Of a DNA stretch of 64,000 bases, positions 7,855 to 15,489 are shown piece by piece; position 1 is the stretch's first letter; each line of letters starts with the position of its first letter. The position numbers were made by a program, and so were the translations under genes. Location of the stretch: the NCBI RefSeq assembly GCF_004138485.1, contig NZ_ML142848.1, positions 1,276,640 through 1,340,639 of the forward strand, written 5' to 3'. This DNA comes from Peristeroidobacter soli. Lineage in GTDB: Bacteria; Pseudomonadota; Gammaproteobacteria; Steroidobacterales; Steroidobacteraceae. A model generated the notes under the pieces. It was not told the origin of the DNA. It saw only the letters and a program-made list of their open reading frames with translations, and ran no database searches.

Positions 7855-10194
7855 ATGAGTCAAGACAGCTCCTTGTCAGCAAACGCGCGCGATAATCTCC
7901 GCCAGGCGGCCCTCGCCTACCACGAGCACCCGACCCCTGGAAAACTGGCCATCACGGCCACCAAGCAGTTGACCAACCAGCGCGATCTGGCGCTGGCGTA
8001 TTCGCCCGGCGTGGCCGCGGCGTGCGAAGCAATTGCCGACGATCCTCTGGCGGCATTTCGTTACACCGCCCGCGGCAATCTCGTTGCGGTCATCACCAAC
8101 GGCACGGCAGTGCTCGGTCTGGGCGCCATCGGCCCGCTGGCCGCCAAGCCGGTGATGGAAGGCAAGGCGGTGCTGTTCAAGAAATTTGCCGGTATCGACG
8201 TGTTCGATATCGAGCTGGACGTGAACGATCCGGACCGGCTGGTCGACGTGATCGCCGCGCTCGAGCCCACGTTCGGCGGCATCAATCTCGAGGACATCAA
8301 GGCCCCCGAGTGCTTCATCATCGAGCGCCGCCTGCGCGAACGCATGAAAATCCCGGTGTTTCATGACGATCAGCACGGCACCGCCATCATCGTCGCCGCC
8401 GCCGTGTTGAACGGTCTGCAAGTGGTCGACAAGGACATCAAGTCGGTGAAGCTGGCGGTCAGCGGCGCCGGTGCCGCCGCGCTGGCCTGCGTCGATCTGC
8501 TGGTCGACATCGGCCTGCCCCGCGAAAACGTCTGGCTCACCGATCTCGCCGGCGTCGTGTATGCGGGCCGCAAGGAATTGATGGATCCGGAGAAGGAGCG
8601 CTTCGCGCAGCCGACCGACAAGCGCACGCTCGCCGAGATCATCGTCGACGCTGACATATTCCTGGGCCTGTCGGCCGGCGGCGTGTTGAAGCCGCCCATG
8701 GTCGCCACCATGAAGCCGCACCCACTGATTCTTGCGCTCGCCAATCCGACGCCGGAAATCCTGCCGGAAGAGGTCGCGGCCGTACGTAGCGACGCGGTGA
8801 TGGCCACCGGCCGCACCGATTATCCGAATCAGGTGAACAACGTGCTGTGCTTCCCGTACATCTTCCGGGGCGCGCTCGATGTTGGTGCAACGACGATCAC
8901 GCGCTCGATGGAAATCGCCGCGGTCCATGCGATCGCGGAACTGGCCCGCCAGGAACAGAACGACATCGTCGCCAGTGCCTACAACACCGAAAATCTTACC
9001 TTCGGTCCCCACTACATCATCCCGAAACCGTTCGATCCGCGGCTGATCGTGAAGATCGCGCCGGCGGTCGCGAAGGCGGCGATGGACAGCGGCGTGGCGA
9101 GCCGGCCGATTCAGGATTTCGACGCCTACAGCCAGAAGCTGCAACAGTTCGTGTATCACAGCGGCACCTTCATGCAGCCGGTGTTCGCCGCGGCCCGCCG
9201 CGTCGATCGCCAGCATGCACGCATCATCTTCGCCGAGGGCGAGGAAGAGCGCGTGCTGCGCGCCGCTCAGATTCTGGTCGATGAAAAGCTGGGGCAGCCG
9301 ATTCTGATCGGCCGTCGCGCCGTCATCGACAAACGCATCCAGAAGTACGGCCTGCGCCTGAAGCGTGACGAGCACTTCACCAATGTCGATCCCGAATACG
9401 ATCCTCGCTATCGCGAATACTGGGAAGAATATCGTCAGCGCATGGGCCGCGAAGGCGTGACCGCGCAGTACGCCAAGCTCGAAATGCGCCGACGCACGAC
9501 ACTGATCGCGGCGATGCTGCTGAAGAAGGGCGAAGGCGATGGCTTGATCTGCGGCACGATCAGCAGCAGTGGCCGACATCTGAAATACGTCGATCGCGTG
9601 CTGGGCAAGAAGCCTGGAACCACCGTGTACGGCGCGATGAGCGCGCTGGTATTACCCGGCCGGCAGCTGTTCATCGTCGATACGCACGTGAATCTGGATC
9701 CCACTGCCGAGCAGCTCGCGGAGATCACGGTGCTCGCCGCCGCCGAAGTCAGAAACTTCGGCATCGAACCGAAAATCGCGCTGATCTCTCATTCCAACTT
9801 CGGCACCAGCAATGCGCCGTCGGCGGTGAAAATGCGTCGCGTGCTCGAGCTGGTGCGCGCGGCTGCACCGGAGCTGGATATCGATGGCGAAATGCACGGC
9901 GACTCGGCGCTCGACGAAGCGATCCGCAAGACCGCGCTGCCCGAGTCGACGCTGCATGGCTCGGCGAACCTGCTGGTGCTGCCGAACCTCGACGCCGCCA
10001 ATATTTCTTATAACTTGCTGAAGACCGCGGCCGGTCAGAACGTGGCCATCGGGCCGATTCTGCTGGGCTGTGCCGCGCCGGTCACCATCCTGACGCCGTC
10101 GGTGACGGTGCGCCGGATCGTGAACATGGCGGCGCTGACCGTCGTGCACGCCAACGCCGCGAAGCAGGTTCAACTGGGGCTGTCCTCGCCCTGA
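7855..10194 (+). CDS. maeB: NADP-dependent malic enzyme with phosphotransacetylase-like domain
   Basis: 779 residues, the standard length of MaeB. Residues 1-430 form the malic enzyme: [19 protein letters not shown] near the N-terminus, the [10 protein letters not shown] metal-binding region, [10 protein letters not shown], and the Rossmann element [18 protein letters not shown]. Residues 440-779 are a phosphate acetyl/butyryltransferase-like domain ([17 protein letters not shown]) that in MaeB is regulatory rather than catalytic. It decarboxylates malate to pyruvate, producing NADPH and linking the TCA cycle to gluconeogenesis and lipid supply. The start ATG has only a GGGTGA-type ribosome-binding site. 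A strong hairpin follows the stop. Confidence 0.97.
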   Translation: MSQDSSLSANARDNLRQAALAYHEHPTPGKLAITATKQLTNQRDLALAYSPGVAAACEAIADDPLAAFRYTARGNLVAVITNGTAVLGLGAIGPLAAKPVMEGKAVLFKKFAGIDVFDIELDVNDPDRLVDVIAALEPTFGGINLEDIKAPECFIIERRLRERMKIPVFHDDQHGTAIIVAAAVLNGLQVVDKDIKSVKLAVSGAGAAALACVDLLVDIGLPRENVWLTDLAGVVYAGRKELMDPEKERFAQPTDKRTLAEIIVDADIFLGLSAGGVLKPPMVATMKPHPLILALANPTPEILPEEVAAVRSDAVMATGRTDYPNQVNNVLCFPYIFRGALDVGATTITRSMEIAAVHAIAELARQEQNDIVASAYNTENLTFGPHYIIPKPFDPRLIVKIAPAVAKAAMDSGVASRPIQDFDAYSQKLQQFVYHSGTFMQPVFAAARRVDRQHARIIFAEGEEERVLRAAQILVDEKLGQPILIGRRAVIDKRIQKYGLRLKRDEHFTNVDPEYDPRYREYWEEYRQRMGREGVTAQYAKLEMRRRTTLIAAMLLKKGEGDGLICGTISSSGRHLKYVDRVLGKKPGTTVYGAMSALVLPGRQLFIVDTHVNLDPTAEQLAEITVLAAAEVRNFGIEPKIALISHSNFGTSNAPSAVKMRRVLELVRAAAPELDIDGEMHGDSALDEAIRKTALPESTLHGSANLLVLPNLDAANISYNLLKTAAGQNVAIGPILLGCAAPVTILTPSVTVRRIVNMAALTVVHANAAKQVQLGLSSP

Positions 10195-10208
10195 GCTGGA
10201 TGCGCGGC

Positions 10209-10232
10209 GGTCCCTCCCGGATGGGAGGGACC
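10209..10232. terminator. Bidirectional hairpin after maeB
   Basis: GGTCCCTCCC-GGAT-GGGAGGGACC forms a perfect 10-bp stem with a 4-base loop, 14 bases after the maeB stop and 11 bases beyond the 3' end of the minus-strand PepSY gene. There is no T-run on either side, so it may act as a shared stop or mRNA-stabilising structure rather than as a classical intrinsic terminator. Confidence 0.7.
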
Positions 10233-10243
10233 CGCCTGCAACG

Positions 10244-10570
10244 TTACTTGCGCCAGCGCTTGTGATCGTCGTCCTCGTATTTATGTGACAGCGTCTCGCC
10301 ATTGCGGCGATCGATCACGATCTCGATCTCACGGCCCTGCGCGTCATAGCCCTCGACCTTGGCAATCAGATCGCGGACCTTGATCTCCTTGACCTTGATG
10401 CCCTGGGCGCTGAGCCGGCTCTCGATGTCGCCGATGCTCAAGGCGTTGGCCGGCACGCTGACCACGCCCGAAGTCGGGCTCTGCGCCCAGGCCGAGGCGC
10501 CGGCCACACCCGCCAGCGTCACCACCGCCGCCATCACCAGCGCTCGCGCGCCGCTCGTTCCAATAGTCAT
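10244..10570 (-). CDS. Periplasmic PepSY-domain protein
   Basis: 108 residues. ATG 10570 is chosen: it has a good Shine-Dalgarno (CAGGAGCGCAG) and opens a clear signal peptide (ARALVMAAVVTLAGVAGASAWA). The mature part holds one PepSY domain (IGDIESRLSAQGIKVKEIKV ... DRRNGETLSHKYEDDD). PepSY proteins often modulate proteases or sensor kinases in the periplasm. It is divergent from a second PepSY gene that leads the response-regulator/kinase operon, with repeated GTCAGC sites between them. A role as target or modulator of that two-component system is inference. Confidence 0.85.
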   Translation of the reverse strand: MTIGTSGARALVMAAVVTLAGVAGASAWAQSPTSGVVSVPANALSIGDIESRLSAQGIKVKEIKVRDLIAKVEGYDAQGREIEIVIDRRNGETLSHKYEDDDHKRWRK

Positions 10571-10667
10571 ATCTGCGCTCCTGTGTAAAACTGCCTGAAT
10601 CTTGGCGACCCGACGCCGCAAACGATCGATTTCGGGCTGCCATGGCGACGTAATCTACGTGCCGCAC

Positions 10668-10708
10668 GCTGACGACAGCCCGTCAGCCATCGTCAGCTTC
10701 ACGTCAGC
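10668..10708. promoter_or_regulatory. GTCAGC repeats, probable OmpR/PhoP-type regulator sites
   Basis: CGTCAGC occurs three times as direct repeats at 10681-10687, 10691-10697 and 10702-10708 (10- and 11-base spacing, one helical turn). The inverted form GCTGACG is at 10668-10674. The array sits between two divergent PepSY genes and just upstream of the operon encoding an OmpR-family regulator. Tandem half-sites at helical spacing are how OmpR/PhoP-type dimers bind, so autoregulation by the 11049 product is likely. Confidence 0.6.
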
Positions 10709-10730
10709 GCCTGGCAGTCACAGTAGTGCC

Positions 10731-11048
10731 ATGAAATCCAGACACTGGGTCACCCTCGCCTTGCTGCTCAGCGCCCTGCCGCTGGGGATGTCCACGGGGC
10801 TGGCCGACAAGAAGGACAACGAGCGCCAGATCGTGCGAGACGCCCTGCTGCGCGGCGAAGTGCTGCCACTGGTGAAAATCCTGGCCATCGCCAACCAGCA
10901 GGTGCCCGGCGACGTGATCAAGGTCGAGCTCGAGCAGGAAAAGATCGGACTGATCTATGAAATAAAAATACTCACTGGCACCGGCCGGGTCCGCGAAGTG
11001 AAAATAGACGCGCGCACCGGCAAGGTGATCAAGATCGAGGACGATTGA
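10731..11048 (+). CDS. PepSY-domain exported protein leading the two-component operon
   Basis: 105 residues from ATG 10731 (SRHWVTLALLLSALPLGMSTGLA signal peptide follows). The mature region has a PepSY fold: IVRDALLRGEVLPLVKIL, then LEQEKIGLIYEIKILTGTGR and VKIDARTGKVIKIEDD. It ends directly against the TTG start of the response regulator (TGA then TTG, no gap), so the three genes form one transcript. Small PepSY genes commonly precede PhoPQ-like pairs, and the protein may tune the kinase's periplasmic sensor domain. A longer frame from 10602 lacks a signal and is rejected. Confidence 0.85.
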   Translation: MKSRHWVTLALLLSALPLGMSTGLADKKDNERQIVRDALLRGEVLPLVKILAIANQQVPGDVIKVELEQEKIGLIYEIKILTGTGRVREVKIDARTGKVIKIEDD

Positions 11049-11714
11049 TTGCGTGCCCTGGTGATCGAAGACGAGGCGGCGGTCGCTCAGGACGTAGCTC
11101 AGGCCCTGTCCGGCGCCGGCTTCGTCGTGGACATCGCCACTGAAGGCGAAGACGCCTGGTACAAAGGCAGCGTCGAAGACTACGACGTCGCGGTACTGGA
11201 CCTCGGCCTGCCTCGCATCGACGGCCTGTCCGTGCTGAAACGCTGGCGTGGCGCGCAGCGCACCTTCCCCGTGCTGATTCTCTCCGCCCGCAACGACTGG
11301 ACCGAAAAGGTCGCGGGCATCGAAGCCGGTGCCGACGATTATCTCGGCAAGCCCTTCGAAATGGGCGAGCTCATTGCACGCATTCGCGGCCTGGTCCGGC
11401 GCGCCGCGGGCCGCGCCTCCTCGACCATCGAAGTCGGCGAGCTCGTGCTCGACACGCATCGCATGTCGGCCACGTTCGCCGGCCGGCCGATCCGATTGTC
11501 ACAATTGGAATTTCGGTTCCTCGACTATCTCGCTCACCAGAGCGGCCGCGCCGTCTCGGCCGGCGAGCTTGCGGAACATTTGTATGGTGCCGACGAGCCC
11601 GGCGATTCCAACGCCATCGAAGCTCTGGTCGTGCGGCTGCGGCGCAAGATCGGCCCGCAGGTGATCGAGACCCGGCGCGGCTTTGGCTATCTGCTCGCGG
11701 GTGACGGTGGGTGA
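11049..11714 (+). CDS. OmpR/PhoP-family response regulator
   Basis: 221 residues: receiver domain 1-115 with acidic pocket IEDE, phosphoacceptor Asp51 (VLDLGLPRIDG) and conserved Lys in LGKPFEMGEL; winged-helix DNA-binding domain 125-220 (LSQLEFRFLDYLAHQSGRAVS; SNAIEALVVRLRRKI). The start is TTG 11049, immediately after the PepSY stop; no better start keeps the beta-1 strand. Its stop overlaps the kinase GTG start by four bases. Likely targets are the GTCAGC repeats upstream and therefore both PepSY genes. The signal is unknown; PhoPQ-type systems respond to divalent cations, low pH or antimicrobial peptides. Confidence 0.93.
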   Translation: MRALVIEDEAAVAQDVAQALSGAGFVVDIATEGEDAWYKGSVEDYDVAVLDLGLPRIDGLSVLKRWRGAQRTFPVLILSARNDWTEKVAGIEAGADDYLGKPFEMGELIARIRGLVRRAAGRASSTIEVGELVLDTHRMSATFAGRPIRLSQLEFRFLDYLAHQSGRAVSAGELAEHLYGADEPGDSNAIEALVVRLRRKIGPQVIETRRGFGYLLAGDGG

Positions 11715-13081
11715 AACCCCGATCCCTGCGCGTTCGGCTGCTGCTGAGCGCCGCGATCGCCATCTTCCTCGCACTGGCCGCCGCCTGGATGGCCATGACG
11801 GTGCTGTTCGAACGTCACATCGAACATCGCATCGAAGCCGATCTGATTCGCGACGGCTTGCAGCTGGCCGCGGCGCTGTCCGTCGGCGCGGACGGCACGC
11901 CGGCACTGGAGCATGAGCCTGGCGACTCCCGTTTCTTCGAGCCCGCGAGCGGCCTGTATTGGCAGGTCTCCACACTGCAGGGAGCATTGAACTCACGCTC
12001 GCTGTGGGATCAGCATCTGCCCGAGCCGAAGAATGCGACTTCGCTGCAATGGAAGAGCCGCACCGTCGAGGGGCCTTTCAATCAGCAGGTGCTGCTGGTC
12101 GAACGTTACATCCGCCCCGAACGCGCCGGCGCCGACGTGCTGGTCCAGCTCGCCCACGAGCAAAAGTCGCTGCACGAAGCGCGAGAAGAATTCGGCGAGG
12201 AGCTGGCGCTGTTCCTGGCGATTCTGTGGTTCATCTTGTCCGCGGCCGAGTGGGTGCAGGTCGAACTGGGATTGCGACCGCTGCGTCACGTGCGCAACGA
12301 GGTGGAAACATTGAAGCGCAACCCTCGCGAGCGCATGGCCGCGGCACACGTTGCAGAGATCGAGCCGCTGACGCTGGCAATCAATGAGCTTGCCGATGCC
12401 CGCGAGAAAGATCTGAGTCGCGCGCGTCGACGCGCCGCCGATCTCGCTCATGGATTGAAGACACCGCTGGCTGCGTTGTCGGCGCAGAGCCGCCGGGCTC
12501 GCGAGGCCGGCGCGACAGACGCCGCCGACGGATTGGATCACGCTATTGCCGCAGCCACGTCGGCCATCGAAGGTGAGCTTGCTCGCAGCCGAGCCGCCGC
12601 CATTCGTGCGGCTCCGAGCGGCGACACCACCATTGCGCTGCCATTGATCGAGTCGCTCGTCGGCGTCGTGGAGAAAACCGAGTTCGGTGCGCGGCTGGTG
12701 TTCGAAGTGAACATTCCCGAGGAGCTGCGCCTGCCGGTGGCCGGTGAAGATTTACTCGAGATCGCCGGCGCTCTGATCGAGAACGCCGCGCGCTATGCAC
12801 GCCGACGCGTGCGTATTACGGGACAGGCGGTCGAAGGGGGCGTGTTGTTGGTCGAGGACGACGGCCCGGGCATCGAATCGGAAAAGGTCGCCGAAGCACT
12901 GATGCGCGGCGGACGACTCGACGAAGCCGGCCCGGGCCACGGCCTGGGCCTCGCCATCGCTCACGATCTCGTCGACGCCACGCGCGGCGCCATCACGCTG
13001 TTACGATCGGAACTCGGCGGACTCAAGGTCACTGTCGCCTGGCGAGCGCCAGAGCTCGTCACCCGCGGCCAAGAAAGCTGA
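11711..13081 (+). CDS. PhoQ-like membrane sensor histidine kinase
   Basis: 456 residues from GTG 11711 (GTGA overlap with the regulator stop). Two membrane segments (about 10-32 and 160-182) bracket a periplasmic sensor of about 125 residues. The H-box LAHGLKTPLAAL carries the phosphorylated histidine; the N-box is LIENAARYA, G1 VEDDGPGIE and G2 GHGLGLAIAHDLV. The short dimerisation region and LKTPLAAL wording are typical of PhoQ-like kinases. It would phosphorylate the 11049 regulator. Membrane, cytoplasmic kinase domain. Confidence 0.92.
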   Translation: MKPRSLRVRLLLSAAIAIFLALAAAWMAMTVLFERHIEHRIEADLIRDGLQLAAALSVGADGTPALEHEPGDSRFFEPASGLYWQVSTLQGALNSRSLWDQHLPEPKNATSLQWKSRTVEGPFNQQVLLVERYIRPERAGADVLVQLAHEQKSLHEAREEFGEELALFLAILWFILSAAEWVQVELGLRPLRHVRNEVETLKRNPRERMAAAHVAEIEPLTLAINELADAREKDLSRARRRAADLAHGLKTPLAALSAQSRRAREAGATDAADGLDHAIAAATSAIEGELARSRAAAIRAAPSGDTTIALPLIESLVGVVEKTEFGARLVFEVNIPEELRLPVAGEDLLEIAGALIENAARYARRRVRITGQAVEGGVLLVEDDGPGIESEKVAEALMRGGRLDEAGPGHGLGLAIAHDLVDATRGAITLLRSELGGLKVTVAWRAPELVTRGQES

Positions 13082-13099
13082 CGATCCAGCTGGCTATTC

Positions 13100-13804
13100 T
13101 CAGCGCGACGCGCTGAGGAAGTTACGAATCCATCCCGCCACGCGCCCGCCATCGTTCGGCTTCTGCAACGACGCCACCGCCGCGTCGGCGAAATCCTTCT
13201 GATAACGCGTGCCCCGACGCAGATCGATCAAGGCCGTGGCGTACTCCGGCGAGAACTCCGGATGGCCTTGAAATGAAATCGCACGACGCTCCGGATACTC
13301 GAGCACCGCGTACGGCGTGAACTCGCTGGCGGCGAGCACCTTCGCGTCCGGCGGCAGATCGATGATCTGATCCTGATGCGATACCGGAATGCTCAGCGTC
13401 AGCTCGGCATCCGAATTCATCCAGTCGGCGCGGCGTGTGATGTCATAACGGTGCAGCCCGGCGCCCCACCCTTTCGGCGACTTGGTCACATGCCCGCCGT
13501 AGGCTTCGGCCATGATCTGATGACCGAAACAGATGCCGACCACGGGCGCATGCCCGGAGGATTGCTGAATGAACTGTTTGAGCGGCTCGATCCAGGGCTC
13601 GCCGTCATACACACCGGCGGCGGAGCCGGTGATGAGATAGGCGTCGTGGCGCCCCACCTGCTCGGGCAGTTTCCCGCCGCGCACGTCGTAGTACGAGTAG
13701 TGATAGTCCGGCCCCAACATCTGCCGGAACATGTCGCCATACGAGCCAAAATGGTTCTTCAAATCGGCCGGCGGAGCGCCGGTCTCGAGAATGCCCAGGT
13801 CCAT
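13100..13804 (-). CDS. Class I glutamine amidotransferase-like protein
   Basis: 234 residues with the class I amidotransferase fold: oxyanion strand DAYLITGSAAGVYD, nucleophile Cys in GICFGHQIMAEA and the His-Glu pair in FQGHPEFSPEY, so the catalytic triad is complete. It is a stand-alone GATase of the GMP-synthase-like kind, releasing ammonia from glutamine or hydrolysing a gamma-glutamyl bond (as PuuD does). Homologues start at MxLGILETG, so ATG 13804 with upstream GGGA is preferred over ATG 13834, which would add ten residues. It converges on the kinase gene, 18 bases away. Substrate unknown. Confidence 0.85.
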   Translation of the reverse strand: MDLGILETGAPPADLKNHFGSYGDMFRQMLGPDYHYSYYDVRGGKLPEQVGRHDAYLITGSAAGVYDGEPWIEPLKQFIQQSSGHAPVVGICFGHQIMAEAYGGHVTKSPKGWGAGLHRYDITRRADWMNSDAELTLSIPVSHQDQIIDLPPDAKVLAASEFTPYAVLEYPERRAISFQGHPEFSPEYATALIDLRRGTRYQKDFADAAVASLQKPNDGGRVAGWIRNFLSASR

Positions 13805-13893
13805 CGCGATCCCAAGAAAAGGACGATGGCCCATAGCTTAGCAAGCCGACAGCCCGCTGCGCCTAAGACATTCCCCGCGCTCACGGACAGCCC

Positions 13894-13922
13894 CATCCTT
13901 CACCGCCTTCGGCGGTGGGATG
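13894..13922. terminator. Hairpin at the end of the Tat-protein remnant
   Basis: CACCGCC-TTC-GGCGGTG (13901-13917) is a 7-bp stem with a 3-base loop, extended by CATCC/GGATG outside a two-base bulge. It coincides with the stop codon of the truncated Tat-signal frame. It looks like a terminator or REP-like palindrome and may mark the deletion junction that removed the rest of that gene. Confidence 0.5.
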
Positions 13923-14055
13923 TATCGTTTTGGTTGCGGCGTGGAGCTGCACGCTGCGCCGCTGTGGCTTCGGTGCCAGCCATCGCGAGCGTGAGCCCGC
14001 CGGCGGCACCGAGAAATGTTCGGCGATCAAGATCGGATTGTGACTCTCGACTCAT
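13900..14055 (-). pseudogene. Truncated Tat-signal exported protein (51-residue remnant)
   Basis: An ATG at 14055 opens 51 codons with a textbook twin-arginine signal: DRRTFLGAAGGLTLAMAG at residues 10-27, then a short run (ATAAQRAAPRRNQND) and a stop at 13900-13902 inside a hairpin. A Tat signal with almost no mature protein indicates a 3'-truncated gene; Tat-dependent oxidoreductases and sugar-acid enzymes are common beside TonB receptors. It starts 12 bases after the C-terminal scar of the decayed TonB receptor, as in an original receptor-enzyme operon. What the enzyme was cannot be told. Confidence 0.75.
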
Positions 14056-14067
14056 CGTTGGTTGTTC

Positions 14068-14329
14068 CTAGTACGACAGCGTCACTCGAATACCACCGTA
14101 GCGCCACCTTCGCCATGTCCGCGAACTCATGCACACCGGCGCTTTCCATTTGGCCTTCGGACACGACCGAGACAGCGAGCGGCACGTCCTGCACATTCTC
14201 GACGCGCTTCTGCGCCGTCACGGCCACCTCTTCGAGCTGGCGGCCGGACTCTTGATTGGTTTGAGCTTGAACCGGGACCACGACGAGGGCGCACGCAACC
14301 GCGCCCGCTCGCACAGCGAACTTATTCAT
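14068..14329 (-). pseudogene. TonB-dependent receptor with large internal deletion
   Basis: From ATG 14329 the frame has a signal peptide (VRAGAVACALVVVPVQA) and the start of a plug domain (LEEVAVTAQKRVENVQDVPL; VSEGQMESAGVHEFADMAKVA). It then breaks abruptly. In another frame at 14068-14103 lies RYGGIRVTLSY followed by TAG, the usual last strand of a TonB receptor barrel. The gene has therefore lost some 2 kb between plug and final strand, and the two ends are joined out of frame. The original receptor probably served the sugar-acid locus next door. Non-functional. Confidence 0.85.
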
Positions 14330-14440
14330 CTTTTGTACCCCCTGGCTCGAACGACCTCATGTCGTCCTTTGGCGAGCCGGTCCTGCGCATCCATGCGCTC
14401 CCGGCATTCGGGCATCCTGCCCAGCACGGACCGTGGCAGT

Positions 14441-14451
14441 TGGCCTGACCA
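14441..14451. promoter_or_regulatory. FadR/GntR-type operator, copy 1
   Basis: TGGCCTGACCA, the reverse complement of TGGTCAGGCCA. It is one of four copies of TGGTCANGCCA in the locus and lies upstream of the decayed TonB receptor on the side facing the regulator gene. FadR-subfamily regulators bind TGGT-n3-ACCA-like palindromes. Confidence 0.65.
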
Positions 14452-14555
14452 ATTACAAATCTAAGGTAAGGCCGATACCCAGGACCGCCTCTAAACGAGC
14501 AACCCTTGGTACCGGCCATTCAGCGGAATTTGCCGAGCCGGCCGCTTGTGGCAAT

Positions 14556-14566
14556 TGGTCAAGCCA
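14556..14566. promoter_or_regulatory. FadR/GntR-type operator, copy 2
   Basis: TGGTCAAGCCA, 45 bases before the regulator start at 14612. It suits autoregulation of the GntR-family gene and shares nine to ten of eleven positions with the other three copies. Confidence 0.65.
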
Positions 14567-14611
14567 GCAATAATCGACCCCTCCACGACTACCGGCCGAC
14601 GCCTGACGAAA

Positions 14612-15361
14612 ATGCCAGCAGACACTCAGCGACTGTACGAGCGCATCGCTCAGAAGCTGGCGGCCGGCATCGCGCGCGGCGAGTACAAAGTCGGCCAGCG
14701 CTTGCCTTCGGAGCGCGAGCTTGCGCAGTCCTTCTCGGTGTCGCGCCCGACCATTCGCGAAGCCATCATCGCGCTGGAACTGGATCGTCTGGTCGAGGTG
14801 CGCGTCGGCTCCGGCGTGTATGTCATGAATACCGAGCCGCCCGGGGGCAAAGCGGGCGCGACCGACATCGGCCCGTTCGAATTGCTCGAAGCGCGACGCT
14901 CCATCGAAGGCGAGGCTTGCGCGCTCGCCGCCACTCGCATCGACGATTCGCAGCTCGCCGAGCTGGCGACGCTGGTCAATGAAATGCGCACGGAAAACGA
15001 GCACGACGTGGTGCTCAGCGAAGACGCCGATCGGCGTTTTCATGAGCTGATCGCGGCCGCCACCCAGAACAGCGGCATGATCGCCGCGGTGAAAATGCTT
15101 TGGGATGCGCGCACCCGTTCACCGCAGAGTCGCTCGCTGAGCTCCAAGGTCCGCGCCACCGGCGTCAAGCCTCGCATCGACGAGCACACCGCCATCTTGA
15201 AAGCGCTCAAGCAACGCGATGCCGATGCGGCTCGCGAGGCCATGCGCGAGCATCTGTCGCGCGTCATCGACGCCCTGCTGAAAGCCACCGAGGTTCAGGA
15301 GCTGGAACGAGCCCGTCAGCAAATCGCCGAGCAGCGCAAGCGCTACGCCACGAAAAACTGA
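14612..15361 (+). CDS. GntR-family (FadR subfamily) regulator of the mannonate locus
   Basis: 249 residues. The N-terminal winged helix has the GntR signature (LAAGIARGEYKVGQRLPSER, then SRPTIREAIIALELDRLVEV). The all-helical FCD ligand-binding domain follows (ARRSIEGEACALAATRIDD; DADRRFHELIAAATQNSGM; DEHTAILKALKQRDADAARE). FCD regulators of the UxuR/ExuR kind respond to hexuronate intermediates. ATG 14612 is chosen over an upstream opening at 14546 because the latter would run through operator copy 2. Four operator copies flank this gene and the downstream dehydratase, so it most likely represses both and lets go when an intermediate binds. Confidence 0.92.
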   Translation: MPADTQRLYERIAQKLAAGIARGEYKVGQRLPSERELAQSFSVSRPTIREAIIALELDRLVEVRVGSGVYVMNTEPPGGKAGATDIGPFELLEARRSIEGEACALAATRIDDSQLAELATLVNEMRTENEHDVVLSEDADRRFHELIAAATQNSGMIAAVKMLWDARTRSPQSRSLSSKVRATGVKPRIDEHTAILKALKQRDADAAREAMREHLSRVIDALLKATEVQELERARQQIAEQRKRYATKN

Positions 15362-15434
15362 GGCGATCTTCTCATCGGTGAAAAAACCGTGAGCTGGCCG
15401 TGGGTTGGAGGATGCCGGCGTTGACATCGGGGAT

Positions 15435-15459
15435 TGGTCAGGCCACAGTGGCATGACCA
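15435..15459. promoter_or_regulatory. Paired FadR/GntR-type operators before manD
   Basis: TGGTCAGGCCA (15435-15445) and TGGCATGACCA (15449-15459, reverse complement TGGTCATGCCA) stand with centres 14 bases apart, 30 bases before the manD ATG. Together with copies at 14441 and 14556 they define the consensus TGGTCANGCCA. The pairing suggests cooperative binding of two regulator dimers at the manD promoter. Confidence 0.7.
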
Positions 15460-15489
15460 ATATTCAACCCGACCCGCGACCCCGACCGC

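Noticed and set aside
7876-9579. 567-codon open frame on the minus strand across malic enzyme
   Set aside because: It is antisense to an unmistakable MaeB gene; high-GC codon bias leaves the opposite strand open. Its translation is rich in His, Arg and Asp with no recognisable motif.
14027-14329. 100-residue hypothetical protein as an intact gene
   Set aside because: Its first 70 codons are a TonB receptor start and the rest is out-of-frame receptor end; better explained as a deletion scar.
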